Below, piece after piece: positions 1 to 7,383 of a DNA stretch of 48,005 nt; position 1 is the stretch's first letter; the number at the start of each line of letters is the position of its first letter. A program made the translations under genes and the position numbers. This stretch comes from Pseudomonadota bacterium (GTDB lineage: Bacteria > Pseudomonadota > Gammaproteobacteria > Burkholderiales > Rhodocyclaceae). Location: the NCBI GenBank assembly GCA_018262285.1, contig JAGTRX010000006.1:1-48005 (forward strand). Direction: 5' to 3'. Below the pieces are notes generated by a model. It saw only the letters and a list, made by a program, of their open reading frames with translations, was not told where the DNA came from and made no database searches.

Positions 1-398
1 GCCAGATCGACGCCTTCCGCCAACAATACCCAGAAGGTAAAGTGATCGCTCACCCCGAATGTAATTTCGAGGTTTGCCTCAACTCCGATGATGTCGGTTC
101 GACCGAATACATCGTCAAGACCATCAAGGAGGCCCCGGCCGGAACACGCTGGCTGGTCGGCACCGAATTGAATCTGGTCGATCGCCTGGCCAAGGAAATG
201 CTGCCGCACGGCAAGATCGTCCAGTTCATGTCCAACATCACCTGCATGTGCTCGACCATGCAACGCATCGACCCGCAGCACTTGGCCTGGGTACTGGAAA
301 ATCTGGTGGAGGGCTGTGTCGTCAACGCCATCAAGGTGCCGCCACACGAGGCCGAACTGGCCAAGGTGGCGCTGGAGCGGATGCTCGACATTTCCTGA
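1..398 (+). CDS. nadA: Quinolinate synthase A, C-terminal part
   Basis: This is the 3' part of a gene entering from the left edge (frame from base 3). NadA condenses iminoaspartate with dihydroxyacetone phosphate to quinolinate in de novo NAD synthesis, using a [4Fe-4S] cluster in the cytoplasm. The visible part carries two cluster-ligand contexts, HPECN near the start and TCMCSTMQRIDP in the last third, plus the GTELNLVDRL stretch typical of the family. It ends at TGA 396-398, only 9 bases before the ATG of the severed ybhP stub, so the two genes were probably adjacent before the island inserted. The N-terminal two thirds lie outside the window. Confidence 0.95.
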   Translation, partial: QIDAFRQQYPEGKVIAHPECNFEVCLNSDDVGSTEYIVKTIKEAPAGTRWLVGTELNLVDRLAKEMLPHGKIVQFMSNITCMCSTMQRIDPQHLAWVLENLVEGCVVNAIKVPPHEAELAKVALERMLDIS

Positions 399-407
399 TC
401 GGACACC

Positions 408-452
408 ATGAAAACCTCTGGATTGCACATTGCCACCTACAATATACATTAG
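408..452 (+). pseudogene. Severed 5' end of ybhP-like gene (14 codons)
   Basis: The frame reads MKTSGLHIATYNIH and then stops at TAG. The HIATYNIH part is identical to residues 6-13 of the intact endonuclease/exonuclease/phosphatase protein at 33341, where the motif continues KG. The simplest reading is that this is the original start of that gene, cut off when the island integrated inside codons of the conserved motif. The 9-base gap after nadA fits an ancestral nadA-ybhP-clsB order. The stub is too short to have its own function. Confidence 0.85.
426..442 (+). repeat. attL core, left copy of 17-bp direct repeat
   Basis: CACATTGCCACCTACAA occurs here and, identical, at 33356-33372. The flanking bases diverge except for partial codon-level similarity (AATATACAT against AACATCCAC). 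Both copies lie in the same codons (HIATYN) of the target gene. Position next to an inward-lying integrase gene supports an attachment-site core. Confidence 0.88.
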
Positions 453-560
453 CAATTCATAACAATTCATTGGATTCCAGTCGTGACAATATCCTATTGA
501 TTTAATTGGATACTGTATTTCACAAAGGTTCACAACTTGTCACAACACAGCATATAATGT

Positions 561-580
561 GAGTAGCTAGTCGAGTAGCT
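561..580 (+). promoter_or_regulatory. Candidate integrase arm-site pair, left end
   Basis: GAGTAGCT occurs at 561-568 and again at 573-580, separated by 4 bases (12-base period). The right end of the island has the same arrangement in the same orientation at 33281-33300. The position between the attL core and the integrase start, and the pairing with the other end, suggest binding sites for the integrase N-terminal arm-binding domain. Occupancy could also repress the integrase promoter. Confidence 0.6.
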
Positions 581-599
581 GGGCGCATTGGGGTGTGAC

Positions 600-1814
600 A
601 TGTCAAGGTTGACAGATATCCATATTCGGAATTGGATCAAAGCGGGAAAGCCGGTAGCAAAATCATTTGGCAATGGTCTGACATTCACTCTTTCGGCCAG
701 TGGATATGCGGCATGGGTTCTTCGTTACCGCCTCCATGGCAAGCAGCGCGAACTCACTATTGGTCGTTATCCAGAGTTTTCGATTAAAAAAGCTACCGAA
801 GAGGCGTTCAAGCGTCGCGTGGAAGTCGTCGGTGGCATTGATGTGGCCGGGGAAAAGCGGCGACAAAAAAAGGCAGATCGTACCGCTAAAACGGTCAAGG
901 AACTTGGTGATTTCTACTATGAAGACCTTGCCGCGCGCGGCCGCTCAGTTGAAGGTTCTCGGTGGCATCTCGACGCATACATCGAGCCCAAACTGGGAGG
1001 GTTGCAACTTCATGAGGTCACACCCGACGAAGTGTTGGCGATGTGCGATTCAATTAAAGCCAAGCCTCGGCGACCAGATAAAGAATCCGCTCCTTCATCA
1101 GCACGCGAAGTTCTTGGCACCCTACGCAGGATGTTCGATTTTGCAATAGAACGTCGTTTAGCAAAACTCAACCCAGCAAGCGCCATCAAGCCAAGAACCG
1201 TTGCAGAAAAGAAGAGCCGCGAACGCGCACTTACGCGAGAAGAGCTATCTACTCTCTGGGCAGCTCTTCAAACCGACCAAATATCGCCTACTGCGGGGAT
1301 GGCAATAAGAATGCTGTATTTGACCTTGGCCCGAAAAACCGAGGTTACAAGATCCGCCTGGAGTGAGATCAGCTTTGATCGGGCTGAATGGGACATTCCG
1401 GCCGAACGGACAAAGACTAGAAAGCCTCATCGGGTTTATCTTTCGACACAAGCCCTTACAATTCTCGAAGAAGCCAAGCGGCTTGGGTGTGAGTCACCAT
1501 TTGTATTTCCTGGAAAGAATGAAAAACCAATTGGCGACACGACGCTGAACGAAGCGCTCAAGCGGGCCAAATATTTTGGCTTGAATCCCTTCACAATTCA
1601 CGACTCTCGAAGAACAGCCTCTACCTTCTTGCATGAGATGGATTGGCCCTCAGATGTGATAGAGAAAGCCCTCAACCATACGGCTCAGGGTATTCGTGCA
1701 GTTTATAACCGCGCTGAGTATGCAGATCGACGGCGATGCATGTTGCAGGCATGGGCGGATTTTCTCGATTCGCTTATTGAAAACCGAAAGCAACAACGCG
1801 AATTTCCCACGTGA
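600..1814 (+). CDS. int: Tyrosine integrase, DUF4102/P4 type
   Basis: This protein of about 404 residues should catalyse insertion and excision of the island. The N-terminus matches the DUF4102 arm-binding domain found in P4-like and island integrases (FTLSASGYAAWVLRYRLHG, then a TIGRYPEFS-like strand). A SAM-like core-binding domain follows. The catalytic domain shows the Arg box in LTLARKTEVTRSAW, the H-x-x-R box in IHDSRRTAS, and the C-terminal His and Tyr in LNHTAQGIRAVYNRAEY. All are in the expected order, so it looks intact. ATG 600 is preferred over an in-frame TTG at 588. It lies about 160 bases inside the attL core and reads into the island, the usual position for an element's own integrase. 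Confidence 0.93.
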   Translation: MSRLTDIHIRNWIKAGKPVAKSFGNGLTFTLSASGYAAWVLRYRLHGKQRELTIGRYPEFSIKKATEEAFKRRVEVVGGIDVAGEKRRQKKADRTAKTVKELGDFYYEDLAARGRSVEGSRWHLDAYIEPKLGGLQLHEVTPDEVLAMCDSIKAKPRRPDKESAPSSAREVLGTLRRMFDFAIERRLAKLNPASAIKPRTVAEKKSRERALTREELSTLWAALQTDQISPTAGMAIRMLYLTLARKTEVTRSAWSEISFDRAEWDIPAERTKTRKPHRVYLSTQALTILEEAKRLGCESPFVFPGKNEKPIGDTTLNEALKRAKYFGLNPFTIHDSRRTASTFLHEMDWPSDVIEKALNHTAQGIRAVYNRAEYADRRRCMLQAWADFLDSLIENRKQQREFPT

Positions 1815-1822
1815 GGAAGTGG

Positions 1823-1852
1823 TTGACAAAAAATTAAAACCGGGGGTATTCT
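1823..1852 (+). promoter_or_regulatory. Candidate sigma70 promoter
   Basis: TTGACA at 1823-1828 and TATTCT at 1847-1852 are separated by 18 bases, a good -35 and an acceptable -10. It begins 8 bases after the integrase stop codon and would transcribe the AlpA-like gene at 2067 and the genes behind it. The leader would be about 200 bases; no clear structure was noted in it. Confidence 0.5.
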
Positions 1853-2066
1853 GGAAAAGCGGTGATGGAGTTAATGCGTCATTGCTGCACTGGCCTTGAT
1901 ACCCAAATCTAAAGCCAGGCTTTCATTCCTCTGGGGCGCCCAGCTCGGTGTAGGCGCGCAACTACGAGTATCGAGTGGTCCTTTACGGAACCGCAAGAAG
2001 TTCTTATTGAATTTTTGCCCCGTAACTAACCACATCATTGGTAATCGTTGTTGAAGGAGGAATACC

Positions 2067-2345
2067 ATGTCCAAAAAATATCCCGACAATAAGCTCGGGG
2101 TGCGGAAAGTCTCGGTGGGCGCTACCTTTGAACTCCCACGTGCACTTCGCGAGTTCGACAATCTCCCGGATTCGGCCCACGTAAGGAAGTCTGTCTTAGA
2201 ATTCCTATATTCTTGTTCCGGATCGACAGTTATACGCAGAGTGCACGACGGCCTTCTGCCTGCGCCACACAAACTGTCACCACGCATTTCTGCATGGAAT
2301 GTTGGAGAGTTACGCCGTAACCTTGCTAGCAAAAAAGGGGAGTGA
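2067..2345 (+). CDS. AlpA-like phage/island regulatory protein
   Basis: This 92-residue protein has a C-terminal half that fits the AlpA/excisionase winged-helix pattern. It has a turn-helix with SGSTVIRRVHDGLLPAPHK followed by a basic wing and the ISAWNVGELRRNL end, matching the usual pattern of strand, W and a helix with a terminal basic patch. AlpA in P4-like elements activates the integrase or acts as a recombination directionality factor. The N-terminal 35 residues have no recognised match. A strong ribosome-binding site (AAGGAGG, 2054-2060) stands 6 bases before ATG 2067. It lies next to the integrase and 1 base before the next gene, so translational coupling is likely. Role in excision is inferred. 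Confidence 0.7.
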   Translation: MSKKYPDNKLGVRKVSVGATFELPRALREFDNLPDSAHVRKSVLEFLYSCSGSTVIRRVHDGLLPAPHKLSPRISAWNVGELRRNLASKKGE

Positions 2346-2346
2346 C

Positions 2347-3324
2347 ATGTCCATTACCCCCCCCATGATCACGCTAGGTGAAATGGTCTCTATGCCCATG
2401 GAGACCATAGAATATGCATTTCCTGGTCTTTTGCCGACGGCGCGCAATGTTTTTTTCCAAGTTGCGCCAGGTGTCGATTTCCTATGTTTCGCAAATTTAA
2501 TTGCTTTCAGCATGGCCGGCGGAGCACGTTTTCCGCCTTACGGCACTCCGAAACCGGTAGTTACGCTCGTCATTTCCTGTAGAGGCTATAAGACCAGAAC
2601 AAGCGAGCAGATGGTGTTGAATTTCCGAAAGCGACCTGTAGGCCCGATTTATATACGCGCAAGAAATAACCTTCTATTTCGATATCTAGAGGATGCCGAA
2701 ATTGGCAAGCTAACCAACAGGTACGATCAAGATGAGTTTGTCGACTCGCTTCCTCCGAATTGTCGCTGTGTACTTTTCCATGACGCCCACCATTTGATCG
2801 CGAAGAAACAAGAACATGATGTGGTCAGCAATGCGACATTCGGTCGTCTCCTTTCTGCCTTGAACGAAAAGGGGATCGCGACTTTTGTTTTCTTCAAAAC
2901 ACGCCGGAAGGCTAGTTCTGAAATCGCGGATGAACTTTTTCAGGTGGCCGGAGATCGCCTGATCACTCTTTCCGAGAACCCGGCTGCGCCCCGCGAATAT
3001 GGTGGAGGCTGCACAGTCGAGCGCCCGAAAACGAGCGAGCACGAGGACGTTCCACTCCGCTTCTCATTCTGGTATTCGGTCATCGACGACAAGCTTGAAT
3101 ACGGATGGGAATGCCGCGACCCTGCGGACGCGAACGGTGCAAAGCAAATCGAAATGCTGGAGCGGCGCAAACGTGTTCAAGACATGCTTGAGCGAGGGAT
3201 GCCGCAAAAAGAGATCGCGGGCGAGCTTGGGGTCGATGCGGCAACGATATCGCGAGACGTTGCAAAGGTGAGGGCTGCGATTGCGAAGAAAGCCACTGCC
3301 GAATCTGGCGACGAAGATTTTTGA
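2347..3324 (+). CDS. RecA-like fold protein without Walker A, C-terminal HTH
   Basis: This protein has 325 residues. The order of strands resembles RepA/RecA-type plasmid ATPases: PVVTLVIS, then a Walker-B-like CRCVLFHDAHHL, then IATFVFFKTRR and a LITLSE strand. No GxxxxGK[ST] Walker A is visible, so ATP binding is doubtful. The last 60 residues form a clear helix-turn-helix (MLERGMPQKEIAGELGVDAATISRDV). The product may therefore be a DNA-binding regulator or a degenerate replication or partition protein of the element. ATG 2347 follows a GGGGAG-type site and the AlpA stop by one base. The longer open frame from 2299 overlaps alpA and is not preferred. Function is unknown beyond this. Confidence 0.6.
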   Translation: MSITPPMITLGEMVSMPMETIEYAFPGLLPTARNVFFQVAPGVDFLCFANLIAFSMAGGARFPPYGTPKPVVTLVISCRGYKTRTSEQMVLNFRKRPVGPIYIRARNNLLFRYLEDAEIGKLTNRYDQDEFVDSLPPNCRCVLFHDAHHLIAKKQEHDVVSNATFGRLLSALNEKGIATFVFFKTRRKASSEIADELFQVAGDRLITLSENPAAPREYGGGCTVERPKTSEHEDVPLRFSFWYSVIDDKLEYGWECRDPADANGAKQIEMLERRKRVQDMLERGMPQKEIAGELGVDAATISRDVAKVRAAIAKKATAESGDEDF

Positions 3325-3421
3325 CATTGCGTGGCCCAGCATCGCAGAAATAAAGGGTTTGCAAGGGTGCGCACACACCCTTGCGCCCTACTTAACGAAC
3401 CCAAAACTTGGAGTACAAACC

Positions 3422-4105
3422 ATGGACCTGCCGCATATCCGTAAGGCAAAAATCAATTACCTGCTGACCCAACTGAACGATGGAAAGCGTGTCACAGACC
3501 AAGCCATCCAGTCAGTACTCACCGAGCAGGAGTGGCAAGAACTGGCGAAAGAGATCGACCAATGGAAGATTAAATGCCAACCTAGGGCGAAGCCGTATGG
3601 CCGAATGCCCTCCGAACTGGAGCGCTACGCTGACCTCATAAAGGCTGCAGATTGTTTGTTCAGTCGAGCCAAGGCCTGTCGCGACAAAACATATCCGCGT
3701 TCGGTAGGTTTCATGCTGCCCCCGATGCATCTTCGTGGTTTGACGGCCAAGGAACTGCGCTATTGCGAGGCAGAGAATGCCTACGATGACGCCCTGGAAA
3801 AGCTTGCAGAGATGTTGTCAGACGAGCCCGGTCTTGCAATTTGGCTAGATCGACCGGCCCGGTTCGGTCAGAATGATGGTACGGTATCGGCAAACCCGGA
3901 TGGTGTGCCTCGCTTGATTACCTCGCGCTCCGTGCATGCTCGTCACTACTCGCCAGGCAAGCCTACGAAAAGTTCACTCCAAAAGTGGGCATTGCAGTCC
4001 AGTCTAAACAGGTTCGATTTGTTCCTCAGCTTGGAACCACCGCCGATACCGCAGCGTTATGCGGCCAAAGTGCGGAGAACTCCTGACTTGGACGACGGAT
4101 GGTAA
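3422..4105 (+). CDS. Hypothetical protein of the mobility module
   Basis: This soluble, charged protein of about 227 residues is not recognised. It starts at ATG 3422 after a GGAG site (about 3410-3413). The frame stays open upstream to 3281 but overlaps the previous gene and lacks a good site there. The N-terminus looks helical (KINYLLTQLNDGKRVTDQAIQ); two Cys in the middle (AADCLFSRAKACR) do not form a clear metal site. It is co-directional with the AlpA-like and RecA-like genes and convergent with the Rep gene, so it probably belongs to the replication or maintenance module. Confidence 0.65.
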   Translation: MDLPHIRKAKINYLLTQLNDGKRVTDQAIQSVLTEQEWQELAKEIDQWKIKCQPRAKPYGRMPSELERYADLIKAADCLFSRAKACRDKTYPRSVGFMLPPMHLRGLTAKELRYCEAENAYDDALEKLAEMLSDEPGLAIWLDRPARFGQNDGTVSANPDGVPRLITSRSVHARHYSPGKPTKSSLQKWALQSSLNRFDLFLSLEPPPIPQRYAAKVRRTPDLDDGW

Positions 4106-4224
4106 GTTGCCAGCCTGCTATGGTCAGACGAACTATCAGTCCGCAGACTTGCAAAATTGCATGCATGCACACTTGCAATGGTCGGTGCCAATAACAAGGC
4201 ACCGACCCGGATTACACCCTTTCG

Positions 4225-5550
4225 TCAGAACAGTTCATCGCCGGATAAATCGCCGCCACCAGCGAAATCATCGTCATCGGACGTAACCACTGCATTGCAG
4301 ATGCCGCCACGACAGGACGGCATCTCCTGCCTTTCCAGCAGTTCTGCCGTCTTTGCTTTCAAGGACTCAATTACAGGCGGCACCGACACCCTGGAAAAAA
4401 CGTGATGCTCAAGGCTGTCGGGGGGCACGAACTCCCCCGGAAACACGAACCAGTCCTTCAGGTGCGGCGACAGCTTGGTACTCTGAATCGGCCAGGGTAT
4501 GGAAATATCAACCGCCGTAGCCTCCAGTATCTGCCGCTTGAACGCAGAGAACTTCTTGCTCTGGGCGTTCAGCACCGCTTTGGAGCCACCCACACAATCC
4601 AAGACTAACTCATGCTCGCGGACATTCTGGCCAGCCAAGTGTGCGCGTAAAAGGGTTTGGCTACTTGCTGGCAGCTTGGCAATTATGGCATCTGTAGGGG
4701 CACGCACACGCAGGCCCTCATCAAGGCGCAAGGTATCCCTGGCAAGTTGAAACAGCTTTTCGTAGGCCGTTGGGTTCCCCCGCCAAGCATCAGGCCGATC
4801 AAGCTGATTCTCCCGCAGCCATTTCTCGTGAACCATGACCTCAACGCGGACAACACGCTGCCCAAGTTCAACCAACTCTTGTTTGATTTCCGGGCTGGGA
4901 AACGTGGCAAAGGCATTAGGCGCATTCGGTGCCTTGATATAGGCCGAAACATTGAACTCCCGTTGTTTGATGTACAGGGTGAAGCAATTGTCCGTCCCGA
5001 AGATATAGGTTGCTTGCCTCTTCGCGTTCTGTCGCTGCGGGGCACCAGACACGTGATTCAGCACACCGTCAGCGTAATCCCGGAGTTCCTGATGCCGATT
5101 CAAAGCATCTTCGGGCGAGGGAAACTCAAACAGGAATGTCCCGGTTACCGATTTCAGGCGAACGTTCTCAGGCTTGAACTGGCTGAGGCCAAGCGCTGAA
5201 CAGCCCCTTTCGGCAGCGTAGTACTTGAGTAGCTCTAAGACGCCTTCAGCGGCGCAGGGCACACCATTAACGAGCAGGTGATTACGGCCAATCAAGCAGG
5301 CTGGTACGTTGATTTGTACCTCGTACCCACCAACACGCCCCCGTACATTACTGTTAGCGGGGATGGCCTGTACTTTATATTCTGCCCCGGTCAGCGGGCT
5401 AACGACTGGTACTAGGTCGAAGTATTCAGCCTTGATTTCACCATCCTCGTTAACCTTGCGGTTAAGCTCGAACGGAAACCGGCATTGCTCATATTGTTGG
5501 TCCGATAGTTCGTTCTCGAAGCGATGGACCAGTTTGATGGTATCTACCAT
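4225..5550 (-). CDS. Replication initiator, phage gene II/X (CRI) family
   Basis: This 441-residue protein resembles the gene II/X replication proteins of filamentous phages and some plasmids, which nick one strand and start rolling-circle replication. Supporting features are the N-terminal MVDTIKLVHRFENELSDQQY segment, the GYEVQINVPACLIGRNHLLVNG strand pair, and the YAAERGCSALG and RVVRVEVMVHEKWLRE blocks. The C-terminal 40 residues are acidic and low in complexity (SDDDDFAGGGDLSGDE). A good AGGAG site precedes ATG 5550. The 460-base region upstream is hairpin-rich and may be the origin. The assignment is by overall resemblance; the catalytic Tyr was not pinned down. Confidence 0.7.
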   Translation of the reverse strand: MVDTIKLVHRFENELSDQQYEQCRFPFELNRKVNEDGEIKAEYFDLVPVVSPLTGAEYKVQAIPANSNVRGRVGGYEVQINVPACLIGRNHLLVNGVPCAAEGVLELLKYYAAERGCSALGLSQFKPENVRLKSVTGTFLFEFPSPEDALNRHQELRDYADGVLNHVSGAPQRQNAKRQATYIFGTDNCFTLYIKQREFNVSAYIKAPNAPNAFATFPSPEIKQELVELGQRVVRVEVMVHEKWLRENQLDRPDAWRGNPTAYEKLFQLARDTLRLDEGLRVRAPTDAIIAKLPASSQTLLRAHLAGQNVREHELVLDCVGGSKAVLNAQSKKFSAFKRQILEATAVDISIPWPIQSTKLSPHLKDWFVFPGEFVPPDSLEHHVFSRVSVPPVIESLKAKTAELLERQEMPSCRGGICNAVVTSDDDDFAGGGDLSGDELF

Positions 5551-6011
5551 GACTATTCTCCTGGATCAACACAGCCATAGACCTACACTTGTTGCCTAGT
5601 GAGTAAGAGCAACTGGTATGTAGGTGTTACGGTTATGTAATTGGTAGTAGTTACTTACGTGCATCTTTCAGCCCATCACGAAAACCTGGAAACAGCTTCG
5701 TGGGGGCCTACGATGCGGCGACACCTCTGTAACCACAGACCGGAGGAATGTTTGGTCTGTCGTCAGCGGCAAGTAATTTGCTAAATTACTGTGCTGAAAA
5801 TTGCGTAGGTCTTGGTGGAATTTTCGGGAAAACTAGCGTTAAGGCGTGCCAAATTTTTGAGCCTTAAACTCAAAAGCGGGGCGCCGCAAGAGCAAAACCC
5901 ATTCAGCGATCTGCTCAGTTCCTGGTGCCGAATACCACACAAGCGTTCACTTCCCTGGACTAGCATTTGTGCCAACTGTGAATTTGTAAGCGGCTGCGCT
6001 ATATTTTGCGG
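5551..6011. other. Non-coding region upstream of rep; candidate origin/control region
   Basis: No convincing gene lies in these 461 bases between the divergent rep and IHF-like genes. It holds AGTAATTT-GCT-AAATTACT (5772-5790, perfect 8-bp arms) and TTTTGAG-CCTTAAA-CTCAAAA (5855-5875, perfect 7-bp arms). A CAGACC...GGTCTG pair lies near 5737-5760. The 14-mer TGTTGCCTAGTGAG at 5590-5603 recurs at 25996-26009. Position beside a rolling-circle-type initiator suggests an origin and promoters for both flanking genes. The nick site is not identified. Confidence 0.45.
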
Positions 6012-6305
6012 ATGACTCGCTCCAAACTCATTGCCCAGCTTGTTGAGCGCTTCCTGACGTTGTCCGCGAAGGATTCTGAAGTAGCGGTTTCATTGATAAT
6101 CGATTCGATTGGGGATGCCCTCGCACATGGCCATCGTATTGAGATTCGGGGATTCGGCAGCTTCCGCGCCATCTATCGCCGGCCCCGAATCGGCAGAAAC
6201 CCGAGATCGGGTGAACGGGTTGATGTTCCTGCGAAATATGTCCCGCACTTTAAGGCGGGGATGCAATTGCGGGAACGGGTCGATCCAAATTTAGTTTGGG
6301 TATAG
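6012..6305 (+). CDS. IHF-beta/HU family DNA-bending protein
   Basis: This protein of about 97 residues matches integration host factor beta: [10 protein letters not shown] at the start, then [42 protein letters not shown] and a final MQLRERV. The beta-arm that inserts into the minor groove (RNPRSGE) is intact. Chromosomal ihfB normally lies behind rpsA, so this is an extra, element-borne copy. It could serve as accessory factor for the element's integrase or rolling-circle origin and free it from host IHF. ATG 6012 gives the family-typical N-terminus; no strong ribosome-binding site is visible. Confidence 0.88.
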   Translation: MTRSKLIAQLVERFLTLSAKDSEVAVSLIIDSIGDALAHGHRIEIRGFGSFRAIYRRPRIGRNPRSGERVDVPAKYVPHFKAGMQLRERVDPNLVWV

Positions 6306-6392
6306 GGCGGAATCGTGGTCTGCTCTCTTTCCGGCGCCCCCATTCCGTTCGCGCTGTGCGCTTTGGCGCCGGTTTCTCCGACGACAAGCTAA

Positions 6393-7028
6393 ATGACTGC
6401 ACTCGTATTCTTAATTCAGCCTCATCAAGTCTGCATGGCCATGGATACCTTAGTCATCGGCGCCGACGACAGAAAGCCCATGAACTTTCAGAGTAAGTTC
6501 TTATCATTTCCAGAGAGCGATCTAGTCGTTGCAGGTACTGGCCACGCCGGGTTTATCAATGGATGGTTTGAGTGTCTTTCCTCTTTTTCGGGTACGGAAT
6601 ATATAGACAAACTGAATATCATTGCGCCTGAAATTTTCCAAGAGTCCGTTAACACCGCAGGTGATTTAGGCGAGGTCACTGCTACGATTTATCACTTCGG
6701 CTATTCAAAAGCTGAAGCTAGGTATGTTGGATATGCTTACCGCTCAACAGCTGGTTTTCAGTCTGAGCCGCTCCCATATGATTGTTTTGGAGTTAAGCCA
6801 GAGGTAAGCGTAGAACTGCCCGAAAACATAGAATTTCCAAGCCTACTCGTTGATCTCATACTCAAGCAACAGAACCAAGATCAAATGCTGCCTATTGAGC
6901 AACAAGTCGGAATTGGCGGCGAGATCGAGTTTGTTGTATTGGCGAACCGAAGTATCCACATCGAAACTGTTCATCGCTTTGCCACGTATGAAAGAGAACT
7001 TCAATATATTGAGAGCCGTGGTGCATAA
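6393..7028 (+). CDS. HslV/proteasome-like Ntn-hydrolase candidate
   Basis: This 211-residue protein is not a known family to me, but its N-terminus lines up with the HslV/proteasome beta fold. A Thr directly follows the initiator Met (MTALVFLIQ), then comes VCMAMDTLV at the place of the HslV 'VVIAGDGQ' strand. Next is KFLSFPESDLVVAGTGHAGFINGWFE, matching the HslV run of Lys, the 'kVIAGFAG' strand and the long helix. If Thr2 is exposed it would be the nucleophile of a threonine protease or amidase. The C-terminal 80 residues have no match. No HslU-type ATPase is near. Its neighbours downstream are a PP2C phosphatase and two protein kinases in the same direction, after a 355-base gap. Confidence 0.5.
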   Translation: MTALVFLIQPHQVCMAMDTLVIGADDRKPMNFQSKFLSFPESDLVVAGTGHAGFINGWFECLSSFSGTEYIDKLNIIAPEIFQESVNTAGDLGEVTATIYHFGYSKAEARYVGYAYRSTAGFQSEPLPYDCFGVKPEVSVELPENIEFPSLLVDLILKQQNQDQMLPIEQQVGIGGEIEFVVLANRSIHIETVHRFATYERELQYIESRGA

Positions 7029-7068
7029 CCCCGCAGTCTGAATAGACTTAATCAAGTCGATCAGCTAA

Positions 7069-7284
7069 GGCGTCAAGCTTCTTGGAGGTCTTCATTTAGC
7101 AGCGATAGCGAAATGTCAATCCATCTATTGCAAAACCGCTCCCGATATTCGGGCAGAACTGGAGCATGGCTTGGCATTCCTTGAAAACGAGGAATTACCG
7201 GATTTTGACACTGCTGAGGAGCGCCGTATCTGGCCTGATCGATGGACAGAGTTCTCCAAGCGCGAAAGTAGCCGCTACAGGTGA
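7069..7284 (+). pseudogene. Possible gene remnant between Ntn-hydrolase and PP2C genes
   Basis: After a TAA at 7066-7068 the frame stays open for 71 codons to TGA 7282-7284. It reads protein-like near its end (RAELEHGLAFLENEELPDF, then TAEERRIWPDRWTEFSK). No ATG or GTG start was found in frame. It could be the 3' end of a decayed gene or chance coding in the 355-base gap. The other strand and frames show nothing better. Confidence 0.25.
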
Positions 7285-7383
7285 CGCTGCTGATCCATGA
7301 AAAAATGATGTAGTGGGAAGTGCTTGTCGTTTGGCTTAACATAGCAAGCACGCAAGAATAACCGTAATAAAACTCGCCTATAT

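Noticed and set aside
399-600. Search for a tRNA gene at the left island end
   Set aside because: No cloverleaf or tRNA 3' end was recognised; the direct repeat is inside a protein-coding motif instead.
4657-5199. Long plus-strand open frame of about 180 codons
   Set aside because: Lies antisense inside the rep gene, which has better family pattern, start and ribosome-binding site.
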